The notes: generated by a model not told the origin, from the sequence alone. A stretch of DNA of 55,548 nt from DATJHM01 sp035493895 (GCA_035493895.1 DATJHM010000104.1:1-55548), one strand, 5' to 3'. Shown: positions 33,328 to 42,642, counted from the stretch's first letter. A program made the numbers and translations.

Positions 33328-33846
33328 TTATACCGCCACCAGGCAGGCATAAAGCACTGCCCCTACCTGTTGTGTTTCTTCGAGATGGGGATGAGTGTTC
33401 ATCTCCTCATCATTATTGCGTATGAAATCTATAATGCATCGTTGGGGGTGAGGACGGTGAGCTGAATCGAGCATACAATCAATCGGGCCTTCAGATGCTT
33501 CTGCAATACGATTGCCATCGATAGCCTCATCACCAGAGAGCAGAACAGGACGAACGCGCTCACCGAACTGATTGACCAGTGTATTTAGCCCACGTTCGCT
33601 TCTCCCTGGAGCAATTACCCGGACCGCCCCCATAACCAGAGCGACCGCCACACCAGCGCTGCCGAAATGACCGGTCGCCCCATTCACCATCAGCACCTGT
33701 CCCGGCTGGAAGTTCGCGGCTAACAACCCGCCGTAGGGAACGAGCGATGTACCCAGCCACACCAGCTTCGCGGGATCGATGGAACGCACCTGTTCGAGCG
33801 AAATAGCATTTTCAAGAGGCAAGAGCATCTTCTCGGCATCCGCTCA
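33328..33846 (-). pseudogene. Truncated zinc-type (MDR) alcohol dehydrogenase/quinone reductase fragment
   Basis: The frame encodes only the middle of a medium-chain dehydrogenase. It starts with AEKMLLPLENAISLEQV and YGGLLAANFQPGQV, followed by the nucleotide-binding GATGHFGSAGVAVAL and the end GPIDCMLDSA. The N-terminal catalytic GroES-like domain (zinc ligands, about 100-130 residues) is absent, and a stop lies just before the homology. After about residue 120 the sequence turns into unrelated residues that run into the dispersed repeat near 33350. Both ends are therefore lost and the gene is almost certainly dead. Confidence 0.75.
33346..33368. repeat. Third copy of the GGCATAAAGC-N5-CCCTACCT dispersed repeat
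   Basis: The sequence carries the same 10 + 5 + 8 base pattern as both arms of the element at 4864-5025. It is preceded by a partial direct duplication, CACCAGGCAGGCAT at 33314-33327 and again at 33337-33350. It coincides with the point where the alcohol dehydrogenase fragment ends. Confidence 0.6.
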
Positions 33847-33962
33847 CCACATTATGCCCCGCACTCAGAAAAGATTTCCCTGGACAGTGCCAGATGACAA
33901 AAACCAGCAAGCTCACGACAAGTACAGCAATAAACTCTACCGGACGTAAGGTCAGCAGGTCT

Positions 33963-35315
33963 TCATCTGTCATGTTGCAAGAACGAATCGTGTCCTGATA
34001 CTTGAGTAGCAACGTTTCCTCCTGTACTTAACTTGAGGGCATTCGAAAATGTGATGCCCAGGGAGCTGAGATTGAATATACCGCTGGTACACATAAGGAT
34101 GCCAGACCAGATATGAAAGAGACCAATCACAGCCAGCACGTTCTCCGCAGGAATGTGCAACAGGCCATGAAAAATGAGCAGACCCACAATTTCATTGCTG
34201 CCAACCTGTCCCGGCGGGCTAGGGAGAATGTAGAAAATATTAAAAAGCATGTAGCCTAAGACCGCCTGGCCGAAGCTGATAGGATAGCCGATGGTCCAGA
34301 ACGAAAAATAATTGTAGAGACCATCAAAGCAAACCGCCACAACCGTAATACCAGTAGCGCTGAAAAAGAGGAGCGGCTGGCGCGCACTGGCAAGCAATGT
34401 CTCAACAAAGCCTGTCGCGAAGCCTTCGACCTTGTCGCCAAGCGAAGAGGGAAACGGCTTCAGCAGAGAGTGAAGGATACTGAAGGCAAGCGATCGCTTC
34501 CAGGCTGAGAGCAAGACAAAAAGCACCATCCCCAGCAATGCCCCATTCGCCAGACTCAGAACGACCCAGAACTGACCATCCAGAGACACATGAAAGAGTG
34601 GTACCAGGGCAACAATGAAAAGGGCTGGGAGCAGATCAAAAACCTTATCGATAGTGATCGTGGAGAGCGACTGACCGATGGGCATATTTGCAACCCGCTT
34701 GAGGATCAGACTTTTTGCCACCTCCCCGATACGAATGGGAACAAGAAAATTCAGGAAGACACCAACCATGAAAAGTTGAATAACCCGCAAAGTTTTGATC
34801 TTCCCAACGCGCTGTAAAAACAATTTCCAGCGCAAGGCCCGAAAGATAAAGGCCATGAAAAAAGTCACGCTCGCCATCAATCCAGAAAAGAGTCCACGAG
34901 GAGTACCAAGTTGCGACTGGATAATATGTAGCGCTTCCGGAAGGTTCACCAGATTTGCAATAAATAAAAGCAGGCCAATACCCACCACAAGTCCAACAGT
35001 CAACTTCACGGCAGGATGGCCGAGTAGAGATTTCCAGCCAGAACGGGTAGAGATCGAAGCCGCATTATGAGCGTTACGCGGAGTTGATAGCTGGGGTAAC
35101 GCCACATGATCAGGCTCAGCAAGCAGGTCACCCGGCACCGGATGTCCCTGCGGGCGTAAGGCTGGAGGCAGAGGGGCAGACTGTTCAGGAAGAGAGCGCA
35201 GTTGCCCCTCTTTCTCACGCGATTCATCGTGCTTATGATCGTACATTAACACATGCAAACGGATACGTCTGAAAGGATGACGATGAAAGAGACGTGCTGG
35301 CTGAGGGTCGTACAC
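33963..35315 (-). CDS. Flippase-like integral membrane protein (lysylphosphatidylglycerol synthase TM-region family)
   Basis: This 450-residue protein has a cytoplasmic N-terminus of about 110 residues, rich in Arg/His/Pro, then about eight helices of the UPF0104/AglD-like flippase domain. Signature parts are FIFRALRWKLFLQRVGKI, GVFLNFLVPIRIGEVAKSLIL and LPSPPGQVGSNEIVGLLIF. Members act in lipid or polyprenyl-linked sugar transfer across the membrane; the synthetase domain of MprF is absent. The GTG at 35315, with AGGAG eight bases upstream, is preferred. ATGs at 35342 and 35336 are in frame but have weak ribosome sites. The gene is preceded by a 60-bp palindrome. Confidence 0.8.
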   Translation of the reverse strand: MYDPQPARLFHRHPFRRIRLHVLMYDHKHDESREKEGQLRSLPEQSAPLPPALRPQGHPVPGDLLAEPDHVALPQLSTPRNAHNAASISTRSGWKSLLGHPAVKLTVGLVVGIGLLLFIANLVNLPEALHIIQSQLGTPRGLFSGLMASVTFFMAFIFRALRWKLFLQRVGKIKTLRVIQLFMVGVFLNFLVPIRIGEVAKSLILKRVANMPIGQSLSTITIDKVFDLLPALFIVALVPLFHVSLDGQFWVVLSLANGALLGMVLFVLLSAWKRSLAFSILHSLLKPFPSSLGDKVEGFATGFVETLLASARQPLLFFSATGITVVAVCFDGLYNYFSFWTIGYPISFGQAVLGYMLFNIFYILPSPPGQVGSNEIVGLLIFHGLLHIPAENVLAVIGLFHIWSGILMCTSGIFNLSSLGITFSNALKLSTGGNVATQVSGHDSFLQHDR

Positions 35316-35526
35316 GATACTGTCTCCTATATACATAAACATTAACTTCTTTTTTTGAGTATAAGAAACGATCATGAAGGGAGTATGAAAAACAGAGAAA
35401 CAGCAAAGAGAATAGCCAAATTGGACCAGGCAAGGGGTAAAATATGAATGCCAATACACACGTTGACGCTCCCTGATTAGCAATTTGTAGCAATAAACAG
35501 TATTTGGCAAGTAAAAACTGATAAGT

Positions 35527-35586
35527 AACAAGCAACAACAAATAGCCGACCTGAGCGCTCAGGTCGGCTATTTGTTGTTGCTTGTT
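35527..35586. terminator. 60-bp perfect palindrome acting as a probable bidirectional terminator
   Basis: Positions 35527-35556 are the exact reverse complement of 35557-35586. The core GCCGACCTGAGC is followed directly by its complement, flanked by AACAACAAATA on one side and TATTTGTTGTT on the other. This gives a G+C-rich stem with a U-rich 3' side for either strand. It lies 7 nt after the stop of the minus-strand DUF255 gene, where a terminator is expected. A perfect 30-bp arm pair with no loop is unusual. Confidence 0.75.
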
Positions 35587-35593
35587 CGTGTAT

Positions 35594-37210
35594 TCAGAGC
35601 CATGCATGCTCAACGACTTGCGCCACCACCGAGGCATAGATCGCACCTTGAATGCCCGTACGGCGATATTTATCCATACAGCCGGAGAGAACCAGCAGGC
35701 CAATGTCATGCATATTTTGACGTTTACTGTAAACAGCCATGCGCAAAAGGCACTCGGCGGCAAGCGCATTTTCAGTCAGAGGTTGCTCGCGCAGAGAGAG
35801 ACGGCCAATCGCCCGGGGATCTTCAGGATAATCGTAGAACAGGCCATTCTGGCGATCGAGGAGTTCCTGTGAAGAAAAATGCATCAAAGCGATAGCAGTT
35901 TCCAGATGGTGGCGACGATTGTATGCCTCATAGGCGTCGAGTAGCGCCCGCGTCATCCAGACCTGATCGGCGAGTTGACCGGGGAGACCGCGCTGTCCCT
36001 CAATTGCATAATGATACATGCAACCATCGCGATGCATCATATGCTCACAAAGGAAATCGAGTGTGCGCAGGGCCATCGTCTCAAGAGAAGGGAGATTGAG
36101 CGCACGAGCGGCATGCAGATACGTAGAGACCATCCGCGCATTGCTGGCGGTATAGATAGTTGCATCAATGCGAGGAGCGCGACGAGAGGCCCGAGAATAG
36201 GGTCCGGGCTCATAGTAATCTTCATCGGCGCTCTGGCTGCCACTAAAAATGCCATGGTCGGGTTGCCAGAGTTTTGCATTGCAATAGAGAACCAGAGAGC
36301 GAGCCAGATCGCGCCATTCCTGCTGATTGGTCGCCTCCAGCAGTCCAAGCACCACACGGAGGAGCGCGGCATTCTCATCCAGCATCTTCTCCGTATGAGG
36401 GATGCTCCAGTCAGCGGCGGCCGAATAGCGAAAGAACCCGCCCTCCTCTTTATCCCACAGGCCACCATCGCGCATCTGTTCAAGCGAATAGCGCACCATC
36501 TCCAGAGCCTCAGGCTGCGACTGCTTCGCCAGTTGGAGTAAAAGCTCCAGAGCTTCTGGATGGGGGAATTTGAGATGAGGATGGATCAAAAAGCCACCAA
36601 AATCTGGATCATACAAATCGCGCAACACCTGCCCGGCTTTGGAGGGCAGATCATTCAGGGCAGCACGCTCTTCCTCTAAGAGAGGGCGAACACCGGAGCG
36701 GGGGAGAGCTTGAGTCAACTTATGCGTAAAACGTTGTTCTTGAAGAACGCGCACCTGTTCAGTCAGTTCAGAGCGATGGACACTGTAATAGCGGCGGATA
36801 TGACCAAGGTAATAGAGCATTTGCCTGGGTGGTACATACACACCGCCCCAGAGAATTTCGCCTTCAGACGAGAGCAAAACCACGCTTGGCCAGCCATTCT
36901 GGTTATAGCGTTGATTGACATCGGGACGTAGATCGCTATCGACACGAATAGGAATATAATCATGATTGACAATAGCAATAATACTGGGCTCAGAGAGCGT
37001 CGTCTCATCCATAATATGGCACCACTGGCACCAGGATGAAGTAATAATGAGAAATACGGGCTTATCCAAACGGATAGCTTCCTCGAACGCCTCGTATCCC
37101 CAGGATCGCCAGTGGATACTATCAGCGCGGTTAGGACGAGGAGAGAAACGATGGACCTCAGGGAGAGGGGCAGACGACCAGCGATCACTGGCGATCATAT
37201 TGCCACTCAT
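35594..37210 (-). CDS. DUF255 thioredoxin-domain protein (YyaL/spermatogenesis-associated-20 family)
   Basis: This 538-residue protein has an N-terminal thioredoxin-like DUF255 domain (IHWRSWGYEAFEEA, SSWCQWCHIMDETTLSEPSI, VDSDLRPDVNQRY) with a WCQWCH active-site-like motif. A long alpha/alpha-barrel region of N-acylglucosamine-epimerase type follows (YDPDFGGF, KEEGGFFRYSAAADWSIPHTEKML, LADQVWMTRALLDAYE). Typical members have about 650-700 residues, so the C-terminal part is shorter than usual. Its biochemical role is not established; the fold hints at redox-linked carbohydrate chemistry. AAGGAGG stands six bases before the ATG. A perfect palindrome follows the stop. Confidence 0.85.
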   Translation of the reverse strand: MSGNMIASDRWSSAPLPEVHRFSPRPNRADSIHWRSWGYEAFEEAIRLDKPVFLIITSSWCQWCHIMDETTLSEPSIIAIVNHDYIPIRVDSDLRPDVNQRYNQNGWPSVVLLSSEGEILWGGVYVPPRQMLYYLGHIRRYYSVHRSELTEQVRVLQEQRFTHKLTQALPRSGVRPLLEEERAALNDLPSKAGQVLRDLYDPDFGGFLIHPHLKFPHPEALELLLQLAKQSQPEALEMVRYSLEQMRDGGLWDKEEGGFFRYSAAADWSIPHTEKMLDENAALLRVVLGLLEATNQQEWRDLARSLVLYCNAKLWQPDHGIFSGSQSADEDYYEPGPYSRASRRAPRIDATIYTASNARMVSTYLHAARALNLPSLETMALRTLDFLCEHMMHRDGCMYHYAIEGQRGLPGQLADQVWMTRALLDAYEAYNRRHHLETAIALMHFSSQELLDRQNGLFYDYPEDPRAIGRLSLREQPLTENALAAECLLRMAVYSKRQNMHDIGLLVLSGCMDKYRRTGIQGAIYASVVAQVVEHAWL

Positions 37211-37487
37211 GCGGAGCCTCCTTCACACCAAACCTGTTTATCTTGCGAGGAACATAGCAGTAGATTTTTTGTTTGCAAATATTTCTAACATGGGCCGCAT
37301 AGGAAAGTATACCATAAAAAACGCACATTATGGAGGTACATAACAGAAAACCGGGAGGACGATTTTAAATCATGGCAGTGAAGCAATTTATCTCTAGCAG
37401 ATGTACAGGCCAGCAATTCACACAGCGGAAGAGAGACAGACTTCCTGTTCCCAGCAAAGAGCACAAGAAGTCCCCCATACAAATCAG

Positions 37488-39260
37488 CTAACTGGCAAAC
37501 AGATACCCCGCAATGCCTTCAGAGTGGTAGCTATACTGCGCAACCGCTGCATCGCGTTCCTGCGCAGACATCGTATAGAAGTAATCGCTATTCGGACCAC
37601 TCAGGCGATACAAAGGTTGTGTATTGGCAACCTGAGTAGAAAACAGATACCCCGCAATGGCCTCATAGTGGTAGCCATTGTGCGCAACGACTGCATCGCG
37701 TTCCTGTGCAGACATCGTATAGAAGTGAGCGCCATTCGGACCATTCAGGCGATACAAAGGCTGCGTATTGGCAACCTGAGTAGGAAACAGATACCCCGCA
37801 ATACCTTCAGAGTGGTAGCCATAGTGCGCAACGGCTCCATCGCGTTCCTGCGCAGACATCGTATAGAAGTGATCGCCATTAATAGAGTTATCCAGACGAT
37901 ACAGAGGCATATGTTGCGCATATATATTGGCCGTCGGAGTTGGTGTTGGAGCCAGCGTAGGAGTAATTCCAGGAGCCTTTGCGGGTATGAGCGTTGAGCC
38001 TGGAGTAGAAACTGGCGTCGAAGTATGAGCCGGTGTGACCGTTGATGCGGATGTAGGCAGTGCAGTTATAACCGTTCCAGCATGAGCAGCGACCGTATTT
38101 CCTGGTCTATGGAATATGAAAAATCCCCATAAACCGCTTCCGATTAACAGAAACACCAGAACACTCAGCACCATGAAATATCTTTTTTGAAATCGCCTGG
38201 CAGGCTCCGCAGGTGGAGAAGATGGGAAAGAAGAAAGCGAGCCTTCTTGAGTAGACGCCGAATAATGCATTGGAGGGGGTTGCACAGGCAGTGGAGTTGC
38301 CTGCGGAGGATATGGAGAAGATGGATGAGACAAAGATAGAGCTGCATTCATAGGATATGGAGAAGATAGATGAGACATTTTTTGTTGTGCCAACATCGCG
38401 TTTTCATTGGCATAGACTGGTTGAGCATAGAAGCCAGAGCCCGCTATCAGACTAGCATGCTCCAGAGCATGAGCAAAAGCCTGAATGCTCGCATAGCGCT
38501 GTCGTGGATCTTTCGCCAGCACAGTTTGTAAGACACGATCGATCTCCGGTGAGATCGATGAAACCTTTTCGCGAGCGGAGGGAGGAACAGCGAAGATATG
38601 CTGGCTGCCTATCTCCGTAAACGAGCCGTTGAAAGGGCGAGTACCAGTAAGCCATTCATATGCCACAACGCCGAGCGCATATTGATCACTGGCAATGCTA
38701 GCCCTCCCCTGGAGCTGCTCTGGGGCCATATAGGCAATCGTCCCCCCGATCCCCACATCGACACTGCCGGGGTGGCGCGAGGTTTGCGAAACGACCGCAA
38801 TACCAAAATCGCTGAGCAAAATTTCGCCATTGCGTCCCACCAGCATATTTTCCGGTTTCACATCGCAATGGACAATTTTGTGATCATGAGCATACTGGAG
38901 GGCAGCAGCGACCTGCCGGACATATGTCACAACTTGCGTCACGGCTAGCAGCGAGCCACGAGGGTACTGATTGCGCAGGGTACCCGCGGGAGCATAATCC
39001 ATGACCAGATAGGGAATATTTTCGTGCTCGCCGAACTCCAGAACCCTGACAATATTTGGATGAGCCAGATTTGCAATAATCCGCGCCTCTTTCAAAAAAG
39101 CGTCGAGGTCATTTTGCTCCGATAAGCGCGTTAAAAGTTTTATTGCCGCCTGTGTCTTTAAATAAATATGTTCACCTAAATAAACCTCCGCAAAGCCTCC
39201 CTGACCCAGCAACTTCATTAATTGATAATTGCCAATTTTTTGTCCGGTTCTATCATCCAT
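37488..39260 (-). CDS. Transmembrane Ser/Thr protein kinase with three external DUF5648 repeats
   Basis: This 590-residue receptor-like kinase has a glycine loop GQGGFAEV (19-26), Lys41, Glu58, HCDVKPEN (131-138), DFG (151-153) and TIAYMAPEQ. The Arg of the usual HRD motif is Cys, making it a non-RD kinase whose activation may not need loop phosphorylation. Residues 280-355 are Pro/Ser rich, a membrane helix spans about 361-383, and a Thr/Pro stalk leads to three tandem copies of about 48 residues (PLYRL, HFYTMSAQERDA, GYHSEGIAGYLF). This repeat (DUF5648) is common on secreted hydrolases and surface proteins and may bind sugars. The ATG at 39260 has GGAAAG five bases before it and is preferred to an in-frame start at 39332. 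Confidence 0.88.
   Translation of the reverse strand: MDDRTGQKIGNYQLMKLLGQGGFAEVYLGEHIYLKTQAAIKLLTRLSEQNDLDAFLKEARIIANLAHPNIVRVLEFGEHENIPYLVMDYAPAGTLRNQYPRGSLLAVTQVVTYVRQVAAALQYAHDHKIVHCDVKPENMLVGRNGEILLSDFGIAVVSQTSRHPGSVDVGIGGTIAYMAPEQLQGRASIASDQYALGVVAYEWLTGTRPFNGSFTEIGSQHIFAVPPSAREKVSSISPEIDRVLQTVLAKDPRQRYASIQAFAHALEHASLIAGSGFYAQPVYANENAMLAQQKMSHLSSPYPMNAALSLSHPSSPYPPQATPLPVQPPPMHYSASTQEGSLSSFPSSPPAEPARRFQKRYFMVLSVLVFLLIGSGLWGFFIFHRPGNTVAAHAGTVITALPTSASTVTPAHTSTPVSTPGSTLIPAKAPGITPTLAPTPTPTANIYAQHMPLYRLDNSINGDHFYTMSAQERDGAVAHYGYHSEGIAGYLFPTQVANTQPLYRLNGPNGAHFYTMSAQERDAVVAHNGYHYEAIAGYLFSTQVANTQPLYRLSGPNSDYFYTMSAQERDAAVAQYSYHSEGIAGYLFAS
37491..37907 (-). repeat. Three tandem 140-bp repeats encoding DUF5648 modules
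   Basis: Three in-frame copies of roughly 140 bp show long identical DNA stretches, for example the segment encoding FYTMSAQERD and the linker encoding TQVANTQ. The high DNA identity suggests recent duplication or gene conversion, so array length may vary between strains. Confidence 0.85.
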
Positions 39261-39529
39261 AATTTCTTTCCAGGCTATTCCTTGTTGAAATGTGGCGTGT
39301 ACTTCTGAATTGTATAACGACTGTATCTTCATGTCCTAACGTAGGCAAACTTTTTAGGACCTTCTAGAGATTGCGCGCCTGCTCCTTTTCGTTAGGCAGA
39401 ACAAAAAAAGGAAATAAGTTTTGCTATTCTTTTGTTTTCTTTACTAGTTGAATGCTGCAAGCAAAAAAGGGTACGCTACAACACAAGATGACAACATGCG
39501 AGGCGGTCAGTCACATGAAATGGTTCTAC

Positions 39530-39558
39530 TTGCAAACGAGCGTAGCGCGTAGTATACT
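39530..39558 (+). promoter_or_regulatory. Promoter of infC
   Basis: TTGCAA (39530-39535) and TATACT (39553-39558) are separated by exactly 17 bp on the plus strand. Transcription would start near 39565, giving an untranslated leader of about 130 nt before infC. No other plus-strand gene lies between, and the divergent kinase starts at 39260. Confidence 0.65.
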
Positions 39559-39696
39559 TGAACCGTTCATAAAAGGCAGCGCGCATTGGAGCATGTTATC
39601 CAGCGAGCGGCCCGAAAAAGCAGGAAGCCAGCACGGATAAGTGAAATTTTTAGGAAAGAACAGAAGTAATTACTAGTCTAAGAGGAGGTTCGGCCT

Positions 39697-40377
39697 ATTA
39701 ACAGGGACTTTCGGGGGAACGACCGTTCACGTGAGACACGGGTGAATGAGCGCATTCGGGCACGTGAGGTACGCTTAATCGACGAAAACGGCGAGATGAT
39801 CGGAGTGATGCCCCCCCTACGTGCACTTGACATTGCCCGCGAGCGCAATCTCGACATGGTAGAGATTTCACCAAACGCAGTCCCACCGGTCTGCAAGCTG
39901 ATGGACTACGGTCGTTTCAAGTACGATCAAGCGAAAAAAGAGAATGAAGCACGCAAAAACCAGAAGACCATTACGCTAAAAGAGATCCGAATGCGTCCAC
40001 GTACAGACGACCATGATGTAGAAGTCAAGACACGAAAGATTCAAGAGTTTCTGGCAGATGGCGACAAGGTTCGGGTCAGTGTACAGTTCCGTGGAGCGGA
40101 AATGCGCCACCCAGATATTGGTCGCAAATTACTGGATGAGATCGCAGAAGTGCTAAAAGGCACGGCAACCATCGAACGTTCGCCGATGATGGAAGGCCGT
40201 ATGATGTCAATGATCGTATCGCGCGCACCAGGATGGGAACCACCTAAGAAGCAAGCACCTGGCGGAAAACAAAAAGAGAAGGCCTCCCCAGCAACAGAGG
40301 AACAGGGAAGCGCTCCAGCCGACCAGGCAGAACTTCAAGAGAGCATTCCAGTCACCACTGAGACACCCCAGGCGTAA
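39697..40377 (+). CDS. infC: Translation initiation factor IF-3 with an AUU start codon
   Basis: This 226-residue IF-3 has an N-domain (VNERIRAREVRLIDENGEMIGV, ALDIARERNLDMVEISPNAVPPVCKLMDYGRFKYD) and a C-domain (IRMRPRTDDHDVEVKTRKIQEFL, VRVSVQFRGAEMRHPDIG). It binds the 30S subunit and polices start-codon choice. The frame is open from 39682 and contains only two possible starts: GTG 39742, which has no ribosome site and cuts into the conserved N-terminus, and ATT 39697, eight bases after AGGAGG. The ATT start matches the autoregulatory AUU start known for infC in enterobacteria. About 40 acidic and Pro-rich residues extend the C-terminus. The usual partners rpmI and rplT are not next to it. 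Confidence 0.92.
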   Translation: MNRDFRGNDRSRETRVNERIRAREVRLIDENGEMIGVMPPLRALDIARERNLDMVEISPNAVPPVCKLMDYGRFKYDQAKKENEARKNQKTITLKEIRMRPRTDDHDVEVKTRKIQEFLADGDKVRVSVQFRGAEMRHPDIGRKLLDEIAEVLKGTATIERSPMMEGRMMSMIVSRAPGWEPPKKQAPGGKQKEKASPATEEQGSAPADQAELQESIPVTTETPQA

Positions 40378-40419
40378 CACACAACATCAATTCCACACTG
40401 GCTTCAGCAACAAAACAAT

Positions 40420-40468
40420 AAGAGCACAGGGCAGCGAGTTCTTCAGAACTATCCCCCCTGTGCTCTTT
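40420..40468 (+). terminator. Terminator after infC
   Basis: AAGAGCACAGGG (40420-40431) pairs perfectly with CCCTGTGCTCTT (40456-40467), followed by TTGCTCT. It lies about 40 nt after the infC stop and isolates infC from the protease gene. Confidence 0.7.
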
Positions 40469-40614
40469 GCTCTCCAGAGACTCCCAGCCTCGCACAATTT
40501 ATTTGACTTTTCATCTAGGGCCTACTAAGATAGGATTACTTGTAGAAAGAAACAAAGAAACTACGCGACCATAGAAGCGCACTACTCTGGCAGCGGTGCA
40601 CATGGAGGAATCTG

Positions 40615-42015
40615 GTGAGTAGATACGATGACCCCCGTTGGTATGAGGAAGAAAATACCGACCCGTCGTTTTCCAGGCCACAGGCCTACGATGATCTCAG
40701 CAATGATCACGCCGATCCATGGAGTAGAGCAGCCTCTCCGCAGAATACGACAGTGATGAGACAAACCGAGCCACCACGGTCAGGTCAGCCATGGAGACTG
40801 TATTGTCTATCCGCAATTTTTATTGTTGCCGCCTTTTGTGCAGGCTGGTTCGGCAACCAACAATATAACAAAACCGTCGCATTGAGCGGAAACTCCAGCA
40901 AATATGCTCAACTTTTCCAGCAAGCATGGACCACCGTCGATCAAAACTACGTTGATCGCAAGCAGGTCAACTATCAACAAATGGCCTATGCCGCCATTAA
41001 CGCCATGGTCAATTCCCTCCATGATACCGGGCATACACGTTTTTTGACGCCCGATGAGCTGAAATCAGAAAATCAGAGCTTGAGTGGTAAGTTTATTGGT
41101 ATTGGCGTGAGCCTGAACCAGGATCCCACGACGAAAGAATGGTCGATAGCCAGCACCATGGCAGGCTCACCCGCCGAAAAAGCTGGTATCAGGCGCAGCG
41201 ACGTGATCCTGGCAGTTGATGGCACATCGATCACCAACAAGACCTATGATGCCGTCAGCAATCTGATCCAGGGCAAAGAAGGAACGACCGTTACCCTGAC
41301 CATCAGTCGCGCAGGCAATGCACAACCACTTACCATCAAAGTGGTACGCGCCGAGATTGAAGTGCAAAACGTCACCATGCACTATATCAAAGAAAGCCAT
41401 ATCGCCGATATTCAAATTTCTCAATTTTCGCAGGGCGTCTCCGACCAGCTCAAAACACAACTGCAAGAAGCAAAAAAATTAGGAGCGACGAAAATCATTC
41501 TCGACCTGCGTAACAACACTGGCGGCTTCTTGAACGAAGCAATCAATACCACCAGTGCATTTGTCCCGAAAGGGAACGTCCTGCTCGAACAGGATAGCAA
41601 TGGCAAGCGGACCGCAGTTCCGGTCACAGGGAACGTCATCGACAGCAGCAGTCCCATGGTCGTGCTGGTCAACGGCAATTCCGCCAGCGCGTCCGAGATC
41701 GTCGCGGGTTCATTGCAAGATGACAAACGAGCCACCATCATCGGAGAAAAAACCTTTGGCACCGGAACCGTTCTCCAGCAATTCAACCTTGCCGATGGCT
41801 CGGCCATATTGATTGGCACACAAGAATGGTTAACGCCGAATGGACATTTCATCCGCGACCATGGCATCACACCTACGATTACGGTGAGCATGGGAAGCAA
41901 AGGCGTGATGCTGACCCCGAACGACGAAAATAACCTGAATATGAGCGAGACACAACTGCTCCAGAGCAATGATCCGCAATTGATTCAGGCTATCAAGTAC
42001 TTGAATGCACATTAA
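40615..42015 (+). CDS. S41-family C-terminal processing protease (CtpA type)
   Basis: This 466-residue protease has a cytoplasmic acidic N-terminus, one membrane anchor (about 61-80), an external PDZ domain (FIGIGVSLNQD to VTLTISRAG) and a tail-specific protease core. The catalytic Ser lies in NGNSASASEIVAGSLQ and the Lys in GEKTFGTGTVLQ; DLRNNTGGFLNEAI is the conserved substrate strand. It cleaves the C-termini of envelope or misfolded proteins. The GTG start at 40615 has GGAGG seven bases upstream. It is monocistronic. Confidence 0.92.
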   Translation: MSRYDDPRWYEEENTDPSFSRPQAYDDLSNDHADPWSRAASPQNTTVMRQTEPPRSGQPWRLYCLSAIFIVAAFCAGWFGNQQYNKTVALSGNSSKYAQLFQQAWTTVDQNYVDRKQVNYQQMAYAAINAMVNSLHDTGHTRFLTPDELKSENQSLSGKFIGIGVSLNQDPTTKEWSIASTMAGSPAEKAGIRRSDVILAVDGTSITNKTYDAVSNLIQGKEGTTVTLTISRAGNAQPLTIKVVRAEIEVQNVTMHYIKESHIADIQISQFSQGVSDQLKTQLQEAKKLGATKIILDLRNNTGGFLNEAINTTSAFVPKGNVLLEQDSNGKRTAVPVTGNVIDSSSPMVVLVNGNSASASEIVAGSLQDDKRATIIGEKTFGTGTVLQQFNLADGSAILIGTQEWLTPNGHFIRDHGITPTITVSMGSKGVMLTPNDENNLNMSETQLLQSNDPQLIQAIKYLNAH

Positions 42016-42171
42016 GCAAAAATAGCGCAAATAGCGCAAGAATCGGATAGCGAATCAGACGAGAGTTAGCTTATAGTAAGGGTATAAGAGCAATTGAGAG
42101 GTGGGCAACAAACAGACGCTCACCTCCCAGAAGCTTGATATCATTACTCACTCAGCAGGAGACGTTGTCCG

Positions 42172-42642
42172 ATGATTGACTTTCGTATTGTGCCCATTCC
42201 TGAGATCATTACTGATCATGTCCATACGACCTTGACCGATCCGATCTACCAGTTCCCCGTACAAATCACGATTGCGAATGTGGGCGACTACGGGCCATGC
42301 CAGATTTGTCTCAATACCTTTAGCATTGGCGAACGGCGCATGCTTTTTCTCTACAATCCCTTCTCAGTCCAGCAAGAACCAGAGTTTGCCGGGCCGGTCT
42401 TTATCCATGCCGAACGCTGCCGACCATATGCCAGCCACCACATTTTTCCCGAATCCATTCGCACGCTGCCCATTAGCTTACGCGGCTATAATGTCCACAA
42501 CCATTTTGTCGCCGAGGAGCAACCTCGCAGCCTGAACGTGGAAACAGCCATCGAGACGTTGTTGCATCGAGCAGAGATTGCATTTCTGCATGTACGCAAT
42601 AAAGGGGATAAATGCTTTATTCTGCATATTGAGCGTGCATAG
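42172..42642 (+). CDS. DUF1203 family protein
   Basis: This 156-residue soluble protein matches the DUF1203 pattern: GPCQICLNTFSIGERRMLFLYNPFS, then GPVFIHAERC. The CxxC pair and the His/Cys-rich segment could bind a metal. The biochemical function of the family is unknown. It lies alone between the protease gene and the HicAB pair. Confidence 0.78.
   Translation: MIDFRIVPIPEIITDHVHTTLTDPIYQFPVQITIANVGDYGPCQICLNTFSIGERRMLFLYNPFSVQQEPEFAGPVFIHAERCRPYASHHIFPESIRTLPISLRGYNVHNHFVAEEQPRSLNVETAIETLLHRAEIAFLHVRNKGDKCFILHIERA

Noticed and set aside
33812..34012. Possible 53-66 residue membrane peptide on the minus strand
   Set aside because: It overlaps the end of the flippase-like gene and the dehydrogenase remnant, lacks a ribosome site, and only a short hydrophobic segment supports it.
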